From Hemerocallis citrina (lineage: Eukaryota > Streptophyta > Magnoliopsida > Asparagales > Asphodelaceae), in contig CM030361.1 of assembly GCA_017893485.1 (NCBI GenBank), forward strand, positions 306,929,224 through 306,993,223: a stretch of DNA of 64,000 bases, given 5' to 3'. Positions 44,500 through 54,891 of this stretch are shown here, in pieces. The stretch's first letter is position 1, and the number at the start of each line of letters is the position of its first letter. Position numbers and translations under genes: made by a program. Below the pieces are notes generated by a model that made no database searches, was not told the origin of the DNA, and worked only from the letters and a program-made list of their open reading frames with translations.

Positions 44500-45260
44500 A
44501 GCTAATAATGAGCTAGAAACGCCCAATTCATACTCAAAAGCGGTGCAGAACACTCGTTACAAGCTTTCTACAATGCAAGTTCAGAATCCAGAACTCGGGA
44601 GTTGCAGCATGCAAACATGCACGTTTAGAACACAACTCACCGATCGATCTGTTCCTGCAACTAGATGAACTTCCTTGGAGGCTCTGAAATAGTGATTTGA
44701 GTGCCACACTTATATACTTAAGCAGCACTAAACACTCGTTGCGAGTCTCCCCGTAAGACGGATTCGGAGTCCATACCCATGGCTCGATAGAGACAATAAC
44801 AATTTGTAATCACGCAAATTCATAGTGCACTTTGCTATTCAATCTGCTCCTGCAATCCGTTAACGCCTCGACGACCGATTCGAAGTCCATGTTCATGGTT
44901 CAAAAGATACTCTGTCAATTTGCTAAGAAGCAAGTTTAGAGTGCGCTTTACCATTCGAGCTGCTCCTGCAACCTGTTAATTCCTAAACCAACAAGTTCGG
45001 AATCCATGTTCATGGTTCAGAGTTACTTTCGCAACGTGTAAACACACACGTTCAGAGTTCAACTCGCCATTCGATCTGTTCCTGCAACTAGTTAAATTTC
45101 CTCAACAACAGATTAAGAGGTCTAAAATTATGGATCGAAGTTACTCTAGCAACACTTGTAAAAGGCCACACTAGGAGTTCAACTCTCCATTCGATGTGAT
45201 TCTAACAATCTATTAGAGGACCCATACAGCATGTTTGGAAAACAATTCTCCTTCAGAATT
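44500..45260. repeat. Degenerate tandem repeats of about 115 bp (Tat-2)
   Basis: CATTCGATCTGTTCCTGCAAC-like words recur near 44650, 44846, 44960, 45078 and 45195, i.e. spacings of about 115 bases (the first gap is nearly twice that), with the companion words AACACTCGTT and CCATGTTCATGGTTC between them. The sequence is unrelated to the 113-bp array of Tat-1, but the position and unit length are the same. Confidence 0.7.
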
Positions 45261-45515
45261 ATCCCTACAACTAGCTGGGTACAGGACTAAGAAGTTCTCA
45301 GCTCCGTCTTACACCGTCGACAGCTCTTTAAGCTATACGCAACAGACTTGAGGCCCTGTTATTTAGCGAAAAAGAACCCGTTGATAACATCTCAACCATG
45401 ACAACGAGGACTAAGCACGTAAAAAGAGTTGTAGAATTATCACAAGTCCGCAGTTTCATATTCAATAGCACTACAAATATTTATAAGTAAGGAGACATCA
45501 ACCATACAACACAAT
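45261..45515. other. 3' region of antisense gene B (Tat-2)
   Basis: Spacer between the repeats and the gene B stop, without recognisable domains. On the minus strand it is the expected 3' untranslated region. Confidence 0.4.
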
Positions 45516-46217
45516 TTACAAGTCATCCCTGCGACTCACTAGGCGATGAACGTTGTTCCTGAGAGACACAAGCCTCCTCGTAGAATGCCTGACAGCCACC
45601 TCCTTCCCATGGCTGCCAACACCTCGCACAGCAGACGTCGATCCCAACGACTGTGACTGCTGACCGGCGCACGAGGCGCGCGACTCTCCACCAACCAAAG
45701 TTTGACTCAACAAAGCCGATGCTCTTCTCGGGGCGCCTACGGGGTGTTGAAAGGGCACCAACACTGTTTGCACAGCTCCCCCGACACTCGACCCAGCTCC
45801 TCCTACCGTCACACAATCCTTTGCAACAGTCAAAGTGCTTTTCTTCGTTCTAACTGGCTGGTCCTCCCTAGAACCGGCAACATGCAGGGTGCTCGCCGTT
45901 CGCAACCCACCGAGCCTCGCCTGGAGGCGGTATAGGTCCAAGTCCTTCTCAACGATTATCTCCCTGAGTAGGGTGCATTCCCCAATGCTGTCCTTTGTCA
46001 CCTTCGAAGGCAATGGCAAGCTTGCCAGACGAAGGGAATATAGGAGTGCTAACTCACAATCCCGCTCAACTAGCGCCGACTTAAGGCGAACGGATTCCAA
46101 CCATTCCTCATCCGACTGAGCATGCAAACGGTCGACCGCCAATTTAGTTATGCACAGTTGCTTGCGGAGGTGCCCCACCTCGTCACCACAGGGACCTTTA
46201 TTAGATCCCACGGTCAC
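45516..46217 (-). CDS. Antisense gene B, Tat-2 copy
   Basis: An open frame of 233 codons on the minus strand, downstream of gene A. It starts at an internal GTG directly after CTTGCTGACAG, a good splice acceptor, so it may be an exon rather than a free-standing gene. The N-terminal 100 residues are Leu/Glu/Arg-rich and coiled-coil-like (VGHLRKQLCITKLAVDRL; LVERDCELALLYSLRLASL), the middle is Val/Gly/Ser-rich, and the end is basic with RLVSLRNNVHRLVSRRDDL, matching the plan and end of the Tat-1 copy. No known domain; function unknown. Confidence 0.55.
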   Translation of the reverse strand: MTVGSNKGPCGDEVGHLRKQLCITKLAVDRLHAQSDEEWLESVRLKSALVERDCELALLYSLRLASLPLPSKVTKDSIGECTLLREIIVEKDLDLYRLQARLGGLRTASTLHVAGSREDQPVRTKKSTLTVAKDCVTVGGAGSSVGGAVQTVLVPFQHPVGAPRRASALLSQTLVGGESRASCAGQQSQSLGSTSAVRGVGSHGKEVAVRHSTRRLVSLRNNVHRLVSRRDDL

Positions 46218-46473
46218 CTGTCAGCAAGCGCAAAGAGTATAATCAGACATGGGATCAAAGTACAAAGTGTGACAAGCAAATACCGCTCCAAGGCACATCA
46301 ACACAACATGACAAGCAATAACCAGCCTAGAAGATAGTTTCTTTAAAATACTGAAAGGAAACACAGAGATGCGGTGGCCAGTCCGCAATTAGGCATCATA
46401 GAAGCGAACTACAAAGTCTAAGACGCAATAATCCAACAATAAACTGGAAAGAAAAAAAGTACGCCAAGGTGAA
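46218..46473 (-). other. Spacer between antisense genes A and B (Tat-2)
   Basis: 256 bases between the gene A stop and the acceptor-like site in front of gene B. It is AT-rich and non-coding, and corresponds to 17966-18249 in Tat-1. Confidence 0.5.
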
Positions 46474-48646
46474 TCAAGCATCCACCTGCTTCGGTATCAT
46501 CTCTGACAAGACACTTCCAGATGGGCCCTTTCCCTTGTCCTTCTTCCCAGAACCGCTCTTCGCACCTTCCGTAGGAGCATCAGCCTCAACATCGTCCTTC
46601 CTGTTGGGATCTAGAGGCTCACCAGATTGAAGCGTCACATGGTAGCCCTTCCCGTCAAAATTGGAAATACGCTCCACCATATGTGAGATCGCCAAGGCAT
46701 AGGACCTCAACCTCACACCCCGAAGATTCGATTTACACTCCGCATGGACGTTGGCCACTTCCACCTTCACATCCGAGGCCGCTTCAACGCGAGCCTTCTC
46801 CAACTCCAACAAGAGATCGGTGTTCTTCTTCTCTGACGCCAACTCTCTCTCCTTGGATGCCTCTAGCTCAAGGCGCATCTCCTCCATCTTCGCAGCCAAT
46901 CCCTCCAACTCAAGGCGTGCCTCCTGCTCCTTCTTTTTCATCCCTTCCAACTCCGCCTTGGACTCTTTGGTGGCTTTCTTCTTGTCTTTTTCGGCACGAG
47001 TAATGCGAGCCCTCATATTCTTCTCTTTGGTCGCGTAAAAGTCTACCAAGTGCCCGAAGTGGCTCATCGCCTGTAACAAGGAGAAATCAGTTAAAAACAT
47101 AACAATGCAAGAGAAGGGAGCACAACATAAATAACTAAGGAAACAGGTCATACAATCACATGCGCCCTCGCAATCTCCAAGACCGATCTCTCGGGGGGCT
47201 CCATCTTCAACCTCTCCCTGTCAGAAGCAGTAGGGAGGTGGCAACAGGCCTCAAGACAATCAGCGAAGTTCCCCAAGAAGTTTTCATGGGCCTTCACATT
47301 CTAGTCGGGAATATAGATCACGTCTCCCTGACTAACAAGCACCACAGCAGCCGTAGCAGTCAGTGGGGCTGACACGGCATTAGCTACGACCACAGCTAAA
47401 AAAGAACCTGCCCTAATGGCAGGCGGTGCCCCTACAGGGAACTCAGTCTGTACAGCAGGAACCGTGGGCGGTAAGCTCGGGGAGGGAGTAGGACGCAAGA
47501 TCATCCTCTTCCACTTCTTTGGCTCCTCCTCCCTCTTGTTATGTATCGCATCTAGCTCTGCAAAGATGTCTTCAAAATCCATGTCCGTATTGCCTACAAG
47601 ATGAAACACGGAACAGTCAAAAACCGTCAAATCAATGGAAAGCAGTAGAGACATAAATCAAACAGCTAGAAATCGATAAAAGCATGGATAACAAGGAATG
47701 AAAATAGTGACAACAAAATCATACTAGGAACGGCGGGTCTAAGGCTGCCTTCAAAGAGCACTTCGTTGGTAATATCTTGCCACAACAACACCTTCAACCC
47801 CTGAAGTGCGTCGCTAAGATTCTTCTCCTCCACGCTCATTATCGGCTCCACTCGCACCACCGAGGGAACCGTTTCCCTCCAAGTAGTGGGAATCCCCCAC
47901 AGCTCGGCACTGCGAACAATGAAGAACTTCTCCTTCCAGCATCGTACTGATCGAGGAGTATCAACTAGCCCCCTATTCCTGCAAGGTCTGAGATACCAAC
48001 GTTCCTCCATTTGGCTGAGTCAGCTGAGTTTGAAGTGTCTTCTAAATATCGTGAGAATCAGCACAACTCCGAGCTGGCGGCACTGCAAGACAAAGCCAAT
48101 GACATGCCTCCATGTGTTCGGCATTAGCTGCACCAGGCACAACCGATACCAATTAAGTACTTCTTTAATGAAGGGATGGAGGGGTAGACGAAGTCCCTCG
48201 AAGAAAGCATCGCAAGGAAAGAAAAAATACTCCTCCAACATGGCATAACACATCCTAACACTAGGCCCTGGAAAGAGCAGGATGTACTCACTAGGGATGC
48301 CAAAACCCGCTCTTATCGCGATCAACTCATCGCGTGTAAGAATGGTGGCAGTCTAATTAACCTCAGTGGTATGAACAAGCTCTGGCTCATCATATTCCAT
48401 GCCGCTCCTCAAGAATTGGTGAACTACTACAGAGTATTCCCTAATCAACTCTGGGACGAGAAACAATGGGGTCTGGAGCCTACATCCCCCATCTCTCTCG
48501 TGTTCGAAAATCGTTTCCACAACGGCAGAACGATCAGCCTCGCCACAAATGCCATTCACTCCAGGAGGATGATCAGGCATAACGCCCTCTTCTCCATCTA
48601 GACCAGCGGATCTAGTAAAGACACAGACCGATGGAATACTAGACAT
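46474..48646 (-). pseudogene. Antisense gene A, Tat-2 copy (three exons, several stops)
   Basis: Exons on the minus strand: 48646-47725, 47593-47154 and 47070-46474, with GT...AG introns of about 131 and 83 bases in phases 1 and 0, exactly as in Tat-1. Exon 1 carries the same domain (LPLHPFIKEVLNWYRL; MPNTWRHVIGFVLQC; CWKEKFFIVR). Exon 2 begins NTDMDFEDIFAEL (compare APKMDF in Tat-1) and is proline/valine-rich. Exon 3 begins MSHFGHLVDFY (compare TCHFNHLLEAF) and is a long Lys/Glu coiled coil. In-frame stops at about 48353, 48012 and 47303 break it. A solo LTR sits directly in front of the ATG. Confidence 0.8.
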
Positions 48647-49369
48647 GGTGTAGCGCCCCGAATTTCTAATATAATAACTTAAAAAATACGTGGCACAATT
48701 CCAGCATCGACTTCAATGTAATAGTACACATAGCTCAAAACACAAATAATTTTATTCCAAACTTTCATTACAACAATCTTTTTCAAACACAGCGGAATTA
48801 CAAACACCTTGAATTACATCTTTCTTTTCACAATACTTCTTTTTACACAAATTTACACAAAGCTCTATTACATCTGTTTATCTCACAACTAACTCAAGCA
48901 TCCAAGCCTCCAAACTCTAAGTAACAACCTGTAACATATGAGGCTAGAGATGATCCCTAACCCCCAAAACTAAAGGGGTCAGCCATAAATGGTGTGAGTG
49001 ACATAAAAACAAACAACATAATTTAATCGTAAAACATAAAGTCATCAACATCTTGTATTAACCACAATGATAAATGAATGAGAAATAACAAAGATGTAAA
49101 GCATGAAAACATCATAGAATGAAAACAACAAGTGCATCTAGTCTAAGTGTCAAGTGTAGGAAAACTGGAAAACACATGCATAAAACCAAGTCAAGACAAC
49201 ACAAAGTCTATATGCGGACTCTCTAATGCATACTTGTCGAAGTCTATGCATCTCATTCTACATAGGTTCGGTGCAAGCCCTTAACGTATTCACATTATAG
49301 GGTTCAATCCCCCGCTATGCAACTATTCCTATCACGATGACTACTACGAGATAAAGATAAACTGCGAGA

Positions 49370-49660
49370 ATTAGCCCATGCCTGATAATTTCGGAGATAG
49401 ATCCCACATCTCAGGTAATTTACCTGGATAATTCCGGAGATCATCCCACATCTAGACATTGACACATCATCACATGAATACCCCATGTGCGTCGCCTCGA
49501 CTTTGATAATTCCGGAGATCAATCCCACACTGCAAGCAAATCACATGGATAATTCCGGAGATATATCTCACATCGCAGGTAATTTACCTGGATAATTCCG
49601 GAGATAAATCCCACATCTCAAGTAAGTTACTTGGATAATTCCGGAGATTAAATCCCACAT
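49370..49660. repeat. Minisatellite TGGATAATTCCGGAGAT...CCCACAT
   Basis: GATAATTCCGGAGAT followed by AAATCCCACATCTCAGGTAA-type sequence recurs about seven times with variable spacing (about 49385-49650). It lies inside the second solo LTR and is not coding. Confidence 0.85.
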
Positions 49661-50029
49661 CTAAAGCCATACTGAGGTGCATTACCCATGTTCCCGTTCA
49701 TCATATCACCACTAGTGCCTGTCCTTATCATTTGGGTTATTCAATTTCTTAACGAATCTCCTAGAGTTGGTGTACCCTACCGGCCTAAATTCAAAACTGA
49801 CTAACTGAAATGCCTCACGGGCCACAACAAAATAACTCAACACCGGTATACTAGGGTCACTCACCTCTAGAGACTCAAACTCAAAAGTCTTAATCAACTT
49901 TCCACTAAGCAAAATTAGCTCAACTGAATATCTCAAATCAAATGCTTAACTGAAAACAAAGTATAGACTGAATTATTTGAAATCCAATCATTCGAAAGAA
50001 CACTCAAGTTACAAAAACTCATCAGTACC

Positions 50030-50720
50030 AGTCGACTTATTACTGTAGTAAGTCGACTGTCTAGAGGGAATAATATCCATGATTTTAAGAAAATAAGTTT
50101 AAGTAATATAAGTTGACTTATAAAAGTCATAAGTTGACTTACCAGAGAATATAAGATGACTTACCAACAATATAAGATGACTTATGAAAACATAAGTTGA
50201 CTTACCAACAATATAAGATGACTTATAAAAACATAAGTCGACTTACTAACAATATAAGATGACTTATAAAAACATAAGTTGACTTACCAACAATATAAGA
50301 TGACTTATAAAAACATAAGTCGACTTACCAACAATATAAGATGACTTATAAAAACATAAGTCGACTTACCAACAATATAAGATGACTTATAAAAACATAA
50401 GTCAACTTAAAGGAGACATAAGTCGACTTATAAAAACATAAGTCGACTTACCAGAAAGAAATTCTAGAAATCTTTAAGAAAATATTCTAAGTGTTATAAG
50501 TCGACTTGCAAAGTCATAAGTCGACTTAAAATAGAATATAAGTCGACTTAAAAGTTCATAAGTCGACTTACCAGAGAAAATTCTACGATAACTTTGAAAA
50601 ATAATTTCTAAGTGTACCAGTCGACTGTAAAGGGTCTAAGTCGACTGTCCAGAACGGATTTTCAAGAAAAACTAAAGATACAGCAGCTGGGTCGTACCAG
50701 TCGACTGAATAGTAGACCAG
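50030..50720. repeat. Minisatellite of AAGTCGACTT palindromes
   Basis: Units of about 45 bases joining AAGTCGACTTACCAACAATA and TAAGATGACTTATAAAAACA recur at least six times (50110-50400). More loosely spaced AAGTCGACTT and CAGTCGACTG palindromes follow to about 50720. The same palindrome core is found in the copia LTRs of this window. Confidence 0.9.
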
Positions 50721-52179
50721 TCGACTGTCGGCCTACAGTTTTCATAATTTAGATCTGAATACAATAATCAAAACTGAAGTTTTTCTAAAGATTCCTTGTT
50801 TATGAAAATCATTCGTATTCAAGCAAAATGACAATTCTCAAATAATCTTTATTATGGACACATTACTCAATCATCCAATATCTCAAAACTCAATTCTCAT
50901 GTTCTAAATTCCTAATTCTTTCATTAGGGTTTTTCAATACTAAATTTCTTCACAACTCATAGCATGATCTGATTTATAAACACAAGATCCAGATGCTCAC
51001 CATCCGATCATAACCATACTCAAATCTTAACATGCTTTTAGCAACACAATTTTATAAACAAAGATCTACTAATCATTCATAGATTTCACAACATGGTACA
51101 AACAATAATCCTTTGCATCGTTCTCATGCAAATACCGAATAACATTCATGTCAAACAACGATATAACAACTATTCACATAAATCATACCGCAATACATAG
51201 TTCATACCACATCACAAAGTCAAAAAAAAACAAAACAATGTCACTCACCTTAGGAACGAAGAGATCCAACAAGAAAGTCTCTCCTCTTGCGAGATCCAAA
51301 AATCCTCCTCCCGATCACCAAGAAAACAATATTATAATAAATCTAGAGTTGTGCAGCGAATGACGGCTGCACACCCTCTTTTATACAGGCTGGGATTGAA
51401 AGGAATTAGGGTTTTGAAGTACTTTTGCAAAATAGTCCTTTTTCAATTTATTACTTCACATATATAACATTCCTTAGTTAAAATAAGTTAAATAAATCAA
51501 AACTAAATAAAATCCTTTTACCACTAAGTTTTCCAACAACCCAGCACAGCCCAGAGATAAGAAAATTCTGGATTTACACTCAGGGTGGCGATTTTGCACA
51601 AAAGCCCTCCCTTTTGTAATATTTGCAATTATATCATAAAATATTTATAAAAATCCAGAAAAATCAGAAATAATATCTAATAATACATATTATATTTTCC
51701 AATCAAAATATTTGACCTTCACTTTCCAGAAGAACATTTGCACAAGATTCTACATAAATTTCATATTTGCAAAAACACCCTTTTTGTTTAAATCTTCACC
51801 AAATCGACTTTAAATAAAGTCTAAATATATTTAAATTCAAATGATAACCATGGAGAACCAAAATGTCAGTAAAAATGAATTTTCATAATTTATTCAAGAT
51901 CCAAACGACTTTTACATAAAAGCCCCTCTCTTTCGAGATATTTATAAAAATAGTTTCTCTACTTAGAAAAATCCCAAATTTTAGAATATACTCCATTATA
52001 ATTAGGATAATCTACTAAAAATATAAAATTGGTTATTTTCACAAAAAATATTTGCACGTGTTTTGCACGTGTAAAAAGTTAAATCTCTAGAAAATATTTA
52101 TTAATTCTTCAGAAAATTATTTTAATTTATTTTCAAATCTGTTAAAATAATATTTGAAAATACGGGGTTCTACACATGG

Positions 52180-52400
52180 CAAACAACAATCGCAAGAAAG
52201 TTACCTAGTCCAAGCGGAAGAAACTCCGAACCAACAACTGGAACTAACACCGCCAAACTCAATGTTGCGATTTCTAGAGAGAGGAGCTCTCCAAAAAAAA
52301 ATTTAGGAGAGGGAAAGGGAATGTGGAAAATGATGAAGGGGGGTAGTATCAACCCTTATTTATAGGACCAGAAGGGGAAAAATCGCCACATGGCAGCATC
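52180..52400 (-). promoter_or_regulatory. Promoter and leader of antisense gene A (Tat-2)
   Basis: A consensus TATAAATA on the minus strand (52357-52364) lies about 180 bases before the ATG once the solo LTR is removed, followed by a purine/CT leader. It shows that the cassette has its own promoter independent of the LTRs. The solo LTR now separates it from the coding part by 3.5 kb. Confidence 0.6.
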
Positions 52401-53344
52401 TTAGCTCATCTCAACAGATCGGCGGTTAAATAATCCCGATCCGAGTCCAACAGTAGCAGTAACTCAGCAATTAGGCAGCCAGTCGACAACATGAATAGCC
52501 ACCACAACGTTCGGTCGATAGAACAGACAATCTCACAAACACCTTGTGAACAACTTGGAAGAGGCAATCTCACAAACACTTGGTGACTGCGATGGGGTGA
52601 GCAAAATCACAAACACTTGGTGGGCACTATGAACACCACCAACAAAAATTCATCAAACATCAAGTTTTCTCGTGAGACGAAGCCTACTATCCCGTGACAA
52701 CCCCATATCGACCAAAAATCTCTCGATTGAAACAAACTTCAACAATCCAAGCATAACATTGCTCCTGCCTCTACAAGAAGACACCACAACGAAGACGAGC
52801 CAACTCCGAGCAAAAGCGAGATTTTTTGGAAGACTGGACGATGGGAAAACTCACACGAAGATATGCATATGTGTATTTGTTACCGATACATGAAACATAT
52901 ACGAATATTTTTGTGTGAACCAAATCCCTAGTTCAAACTCTACAAATCACTTCAAAAAATCACCAAATATACAGCTCTTGGTGAGCTTTGGAGAGAAAAG
53001 AAGTCGATTTGGGTCGGGTCTACAATCCAAACCCACAAAGGAAGCCAAGTAAAGGCTAAAGGGGTGATAACGGGTTGGGTCCGAACCCGAAACCCAATAT
53101 CGCGCTCCGCTCCGCTTCTTCTCACCTTCTTCTTCTTCTTCGAATTTACCCACCAAAAGGAAACTCACCCTGCTTTTCACTTCGACGTCAAAAAACCCAA
53201 AAACATAGCTCGTCTGGAGCTTGTCTTCACTTTGCCCGGACCAAAATGGAGTGCCTCCGCTTCGCCCTCGAACTCCCACAGTCGAGCGCCATCTCCGAGT
53301 TCCATTCACCTCATCGAAACCCACAACAGAGCTCGAAAAAATCC
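52401..53344. other. Right part of Tat-2 or its flank; short repeats
   Basis: AATCACAAACACTTGGTG-like units repeat three times at 52530-52625. Further right the sequence is C-rich without a clear coding region: frames at 53064-53363 and 52947-53324 overlap on both strands and match nothing I know. The expected Tat-2 3' LTR was looked for here and not recognised. Confidence 0.4.
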
Positions 53345-53820
53345 TAACTCTGTAGCTCGGTGAACTCGTAGCTCGAAGGAGATCAATACTCCGTAGCTCG
53401 ATGAGAATCCCGATAGCTCGGCGAAATCTCCATCTCCATAGCTCGGCGAATTCGGCGAACCCATAGCTCGGCGGAGATCAATACTCCGTAGCTCGGCGAA
53501 CCCGTAGCTCGGCGAAATCTCCATCTCCATAGCTCGGAGAAACCGTAGCTCGGCGAGAGCTCGAGCTCCATAGCTCGACGAGACTCCCGTAGCTTGACAA
53601 ACCCATAGCTCAGCGAGAACGAGCTCCCGTAGCTCGGCGAATCGGTGGAAGCTCGGCGAAGACGGGCTCGGCGAAATCTCCATCTCCATAGCTCGGCGAA
53701 ATCTTGACGTCTCCGTAGCTCGGCGAGGCTGTGGTAGTTCGACGAAGCGCTCACGGTCCATAGCTCGGCATGATGATATTCTCCATAGCTCGGCCAAGGC
53801 GAGATATCACCATAGCTCTA
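53345..53820. repeat. GTAGCTCGGCGA minisatellite
   Basis: TAGCTCGGCGA recurs more than 20 times at spacings of 17-40 bases, mixed with AATCTCCATCTCC. On the minus strand it gives two long overlapping frames rich in SPSYG and RRAME, which are products of the repeat. Similar TAGCTCGGC words occur upstream of the antisense cassette in Tat-1 (15350-15400), so this may be part of Tat-2. Confidence 0.85.
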
Positions 53821-53837
53821 CGACAGAGCTATCATCG

Positions 53838-54115
53838 TTTTCGACACATACATCCATTGATATGATAAACATGATGGACGGACTAGATCTTCCTTGTGGG
53901 TCCCACCAAGTGAATATAATCACTTTGTATGAGGAAAATTTTCTCGTACAAATATGAGGCTCACATTACTCATATATAGAGTAATGTGAGCCTCATATGG
54001 AGTATGAGGAAATTTTCCTCATAAAAAGTGATTATACTCACTTTGTGCGGCCCTTATGGAAGATCCACTCATTCCATCATATTTATCATGATAATGAATG
54101 TATGTGTAGAAAAAA
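53838..54115. mobile_element. Foldback MITE, 278 bp
   Basis: The two halves are inverted copies around an axis near 53977: TTCGACACATACATCCATTG at the left pairs with the complement of ATAATGAATGTATGTGTAGA at the right, and GAGGCTCACATTACTC with GAGTAATGTGAGCCTC in the centre. Arms match at roughly nine of ten positions by eye. No target duplication could be fixed. Confidence 0.8.
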
Positions 54116-54560
54116 TTAAGTAGTTTGGAACTCATTCATTTATGCATCATGTGGTTGGAAAATGAACGATTTCAACAGTAATACAAATCGAACCTCAAAT
54201 TGGACCCACATGATGTGTTATCTGCAAACTCGTGAAACCTGCTGTGGTTTTCTTAAATTTATCCATTAAAATTTTCTTCCATCAATATTAAACTGGAACA
54301 AAATGTATGCATATCTTAAGAAAACATATAAAATAAGGATTAACAATGGAATAGTTTTTAGAAAAAAAATTACAGAACAAATAAGGATCAACATACTTTT
54401 TGTCGCTACAGATTGTCTTGGATATGTAAATAAGGACTTACGTATTTTTACATTACGAAATGTCTTAGATAAGAGAATAAGGATTTACGGTTTTTTTTTT
54501 TTAATTTAATGAAATGCTTGTTTTAATCTAGTAGATAGTTTACAAATTTGGACTATCATA
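54116..54560. other. AT-rich spacer, no gene seen
   Basis: AT-rich sequence in which AATAAGGATTTAC-like words recur four times (54335-54490). No gene, RNA or element boundary is recognisable. Confidence 0.5.
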
Positions 54561-54891
54561 TCTCTACTTTTACTAATTTAATGGGAGATTTTGTCACCAA
54601 ACAAATTTTATTTGTAACCAAACAAACACGTATAATGCACATGTATAACTAATATAAAGAAGATTTTAGATTCGATGTCAGACAACGTCGGATTTTTAAA
54701 AAAAATATATATCTGCTATTTTAATGAGAGAGTTTGTCACCAAATAAACTTTATTTGTAACCAAACAAACACATACAATGTATATGTATAACTAATATAA
54801 ATGAGATCTTAGGTTCGATGCTAGACAACGTCAGAATTTTTTTAAAATATATATATTTATAAAGACGTGCACCGCACATGTAAATTACTAG
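54561..54891 (+). mobile_element. Small non-autonomous Helitron, 331 bp
   Basis: Starts TCTCTACTTTTACTAATTTA after an A and ends ...GACGTGCACCGCACATGTAA then ATTACTAG before a T: the 5' TC, the 3' CTAG, the short hairpin ACGTG...CATGT about a dozen bases from the end and insertion between A and T are all Helitron hallmarks. Inside are two tandem units of about 140 bases starting at GTCACCAAA. It has no helicase gene, so it would depend on an autonomous partner. Confidence 0.8.

Larger units (their letters stand above)
48649..52174 (-). mobile_element. Solo LTR, Tekay/Del-like, 3.53 kb, inserted at a start codon
   Basis: Starts TGTAGCGCCCCGAATTTC and ends ATACGGGGTTCTACA, flanked by the perfect 5-bp repeat CATGG (48644-48648 and 52175-52179). 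On the minus strand it reads TGTAGAACCCCG...GGGGCGCTACA, the style of Tekay chromovirus LTRs, and a TATAAAAGAGG box lies near 51387 in that direction. No gag-pol is inside. It contains two minisatellites (49370-49660 and 50030-50720). The target was Tat-2 antisense gene A: CAT of the duplicated site is the complement of its ATG. Confidence 0.9.
40942..52400 (+). mobile_element. Tat-2: second Tat (Retand-type) retrotransposon, deleted and interrupted
   Basis: Plus-strand order: LTR, PBS (41558), gag, protease, then a deletion that removed reverse transcriptase, both RNases H and integrase, a degenerate tandem-repeat zone, and a minus-strand antisense gene pair homologous to that of Tat-1. A solo LTR (48649-52174) splits the cassette at the start codon of gene A. 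The 3' LTR was not recognised; the right limit is set at the antisense promoter and may lie further right. Confidence 0.75.

Noticed and set aside
52401..53344. Tat-2 3' LTR
   Set aside because: No stretch matching the 40942-41555 LTR could be seen by eye; the LTR may be deleted, lie further right or be too diverged.
53064..53363. Overlapping plus- and minus-strand frames of 90-125 codons
   Set aside because: Frames on both strands cover the same bases, no domain is visible and the sequence borders a minisatellite.
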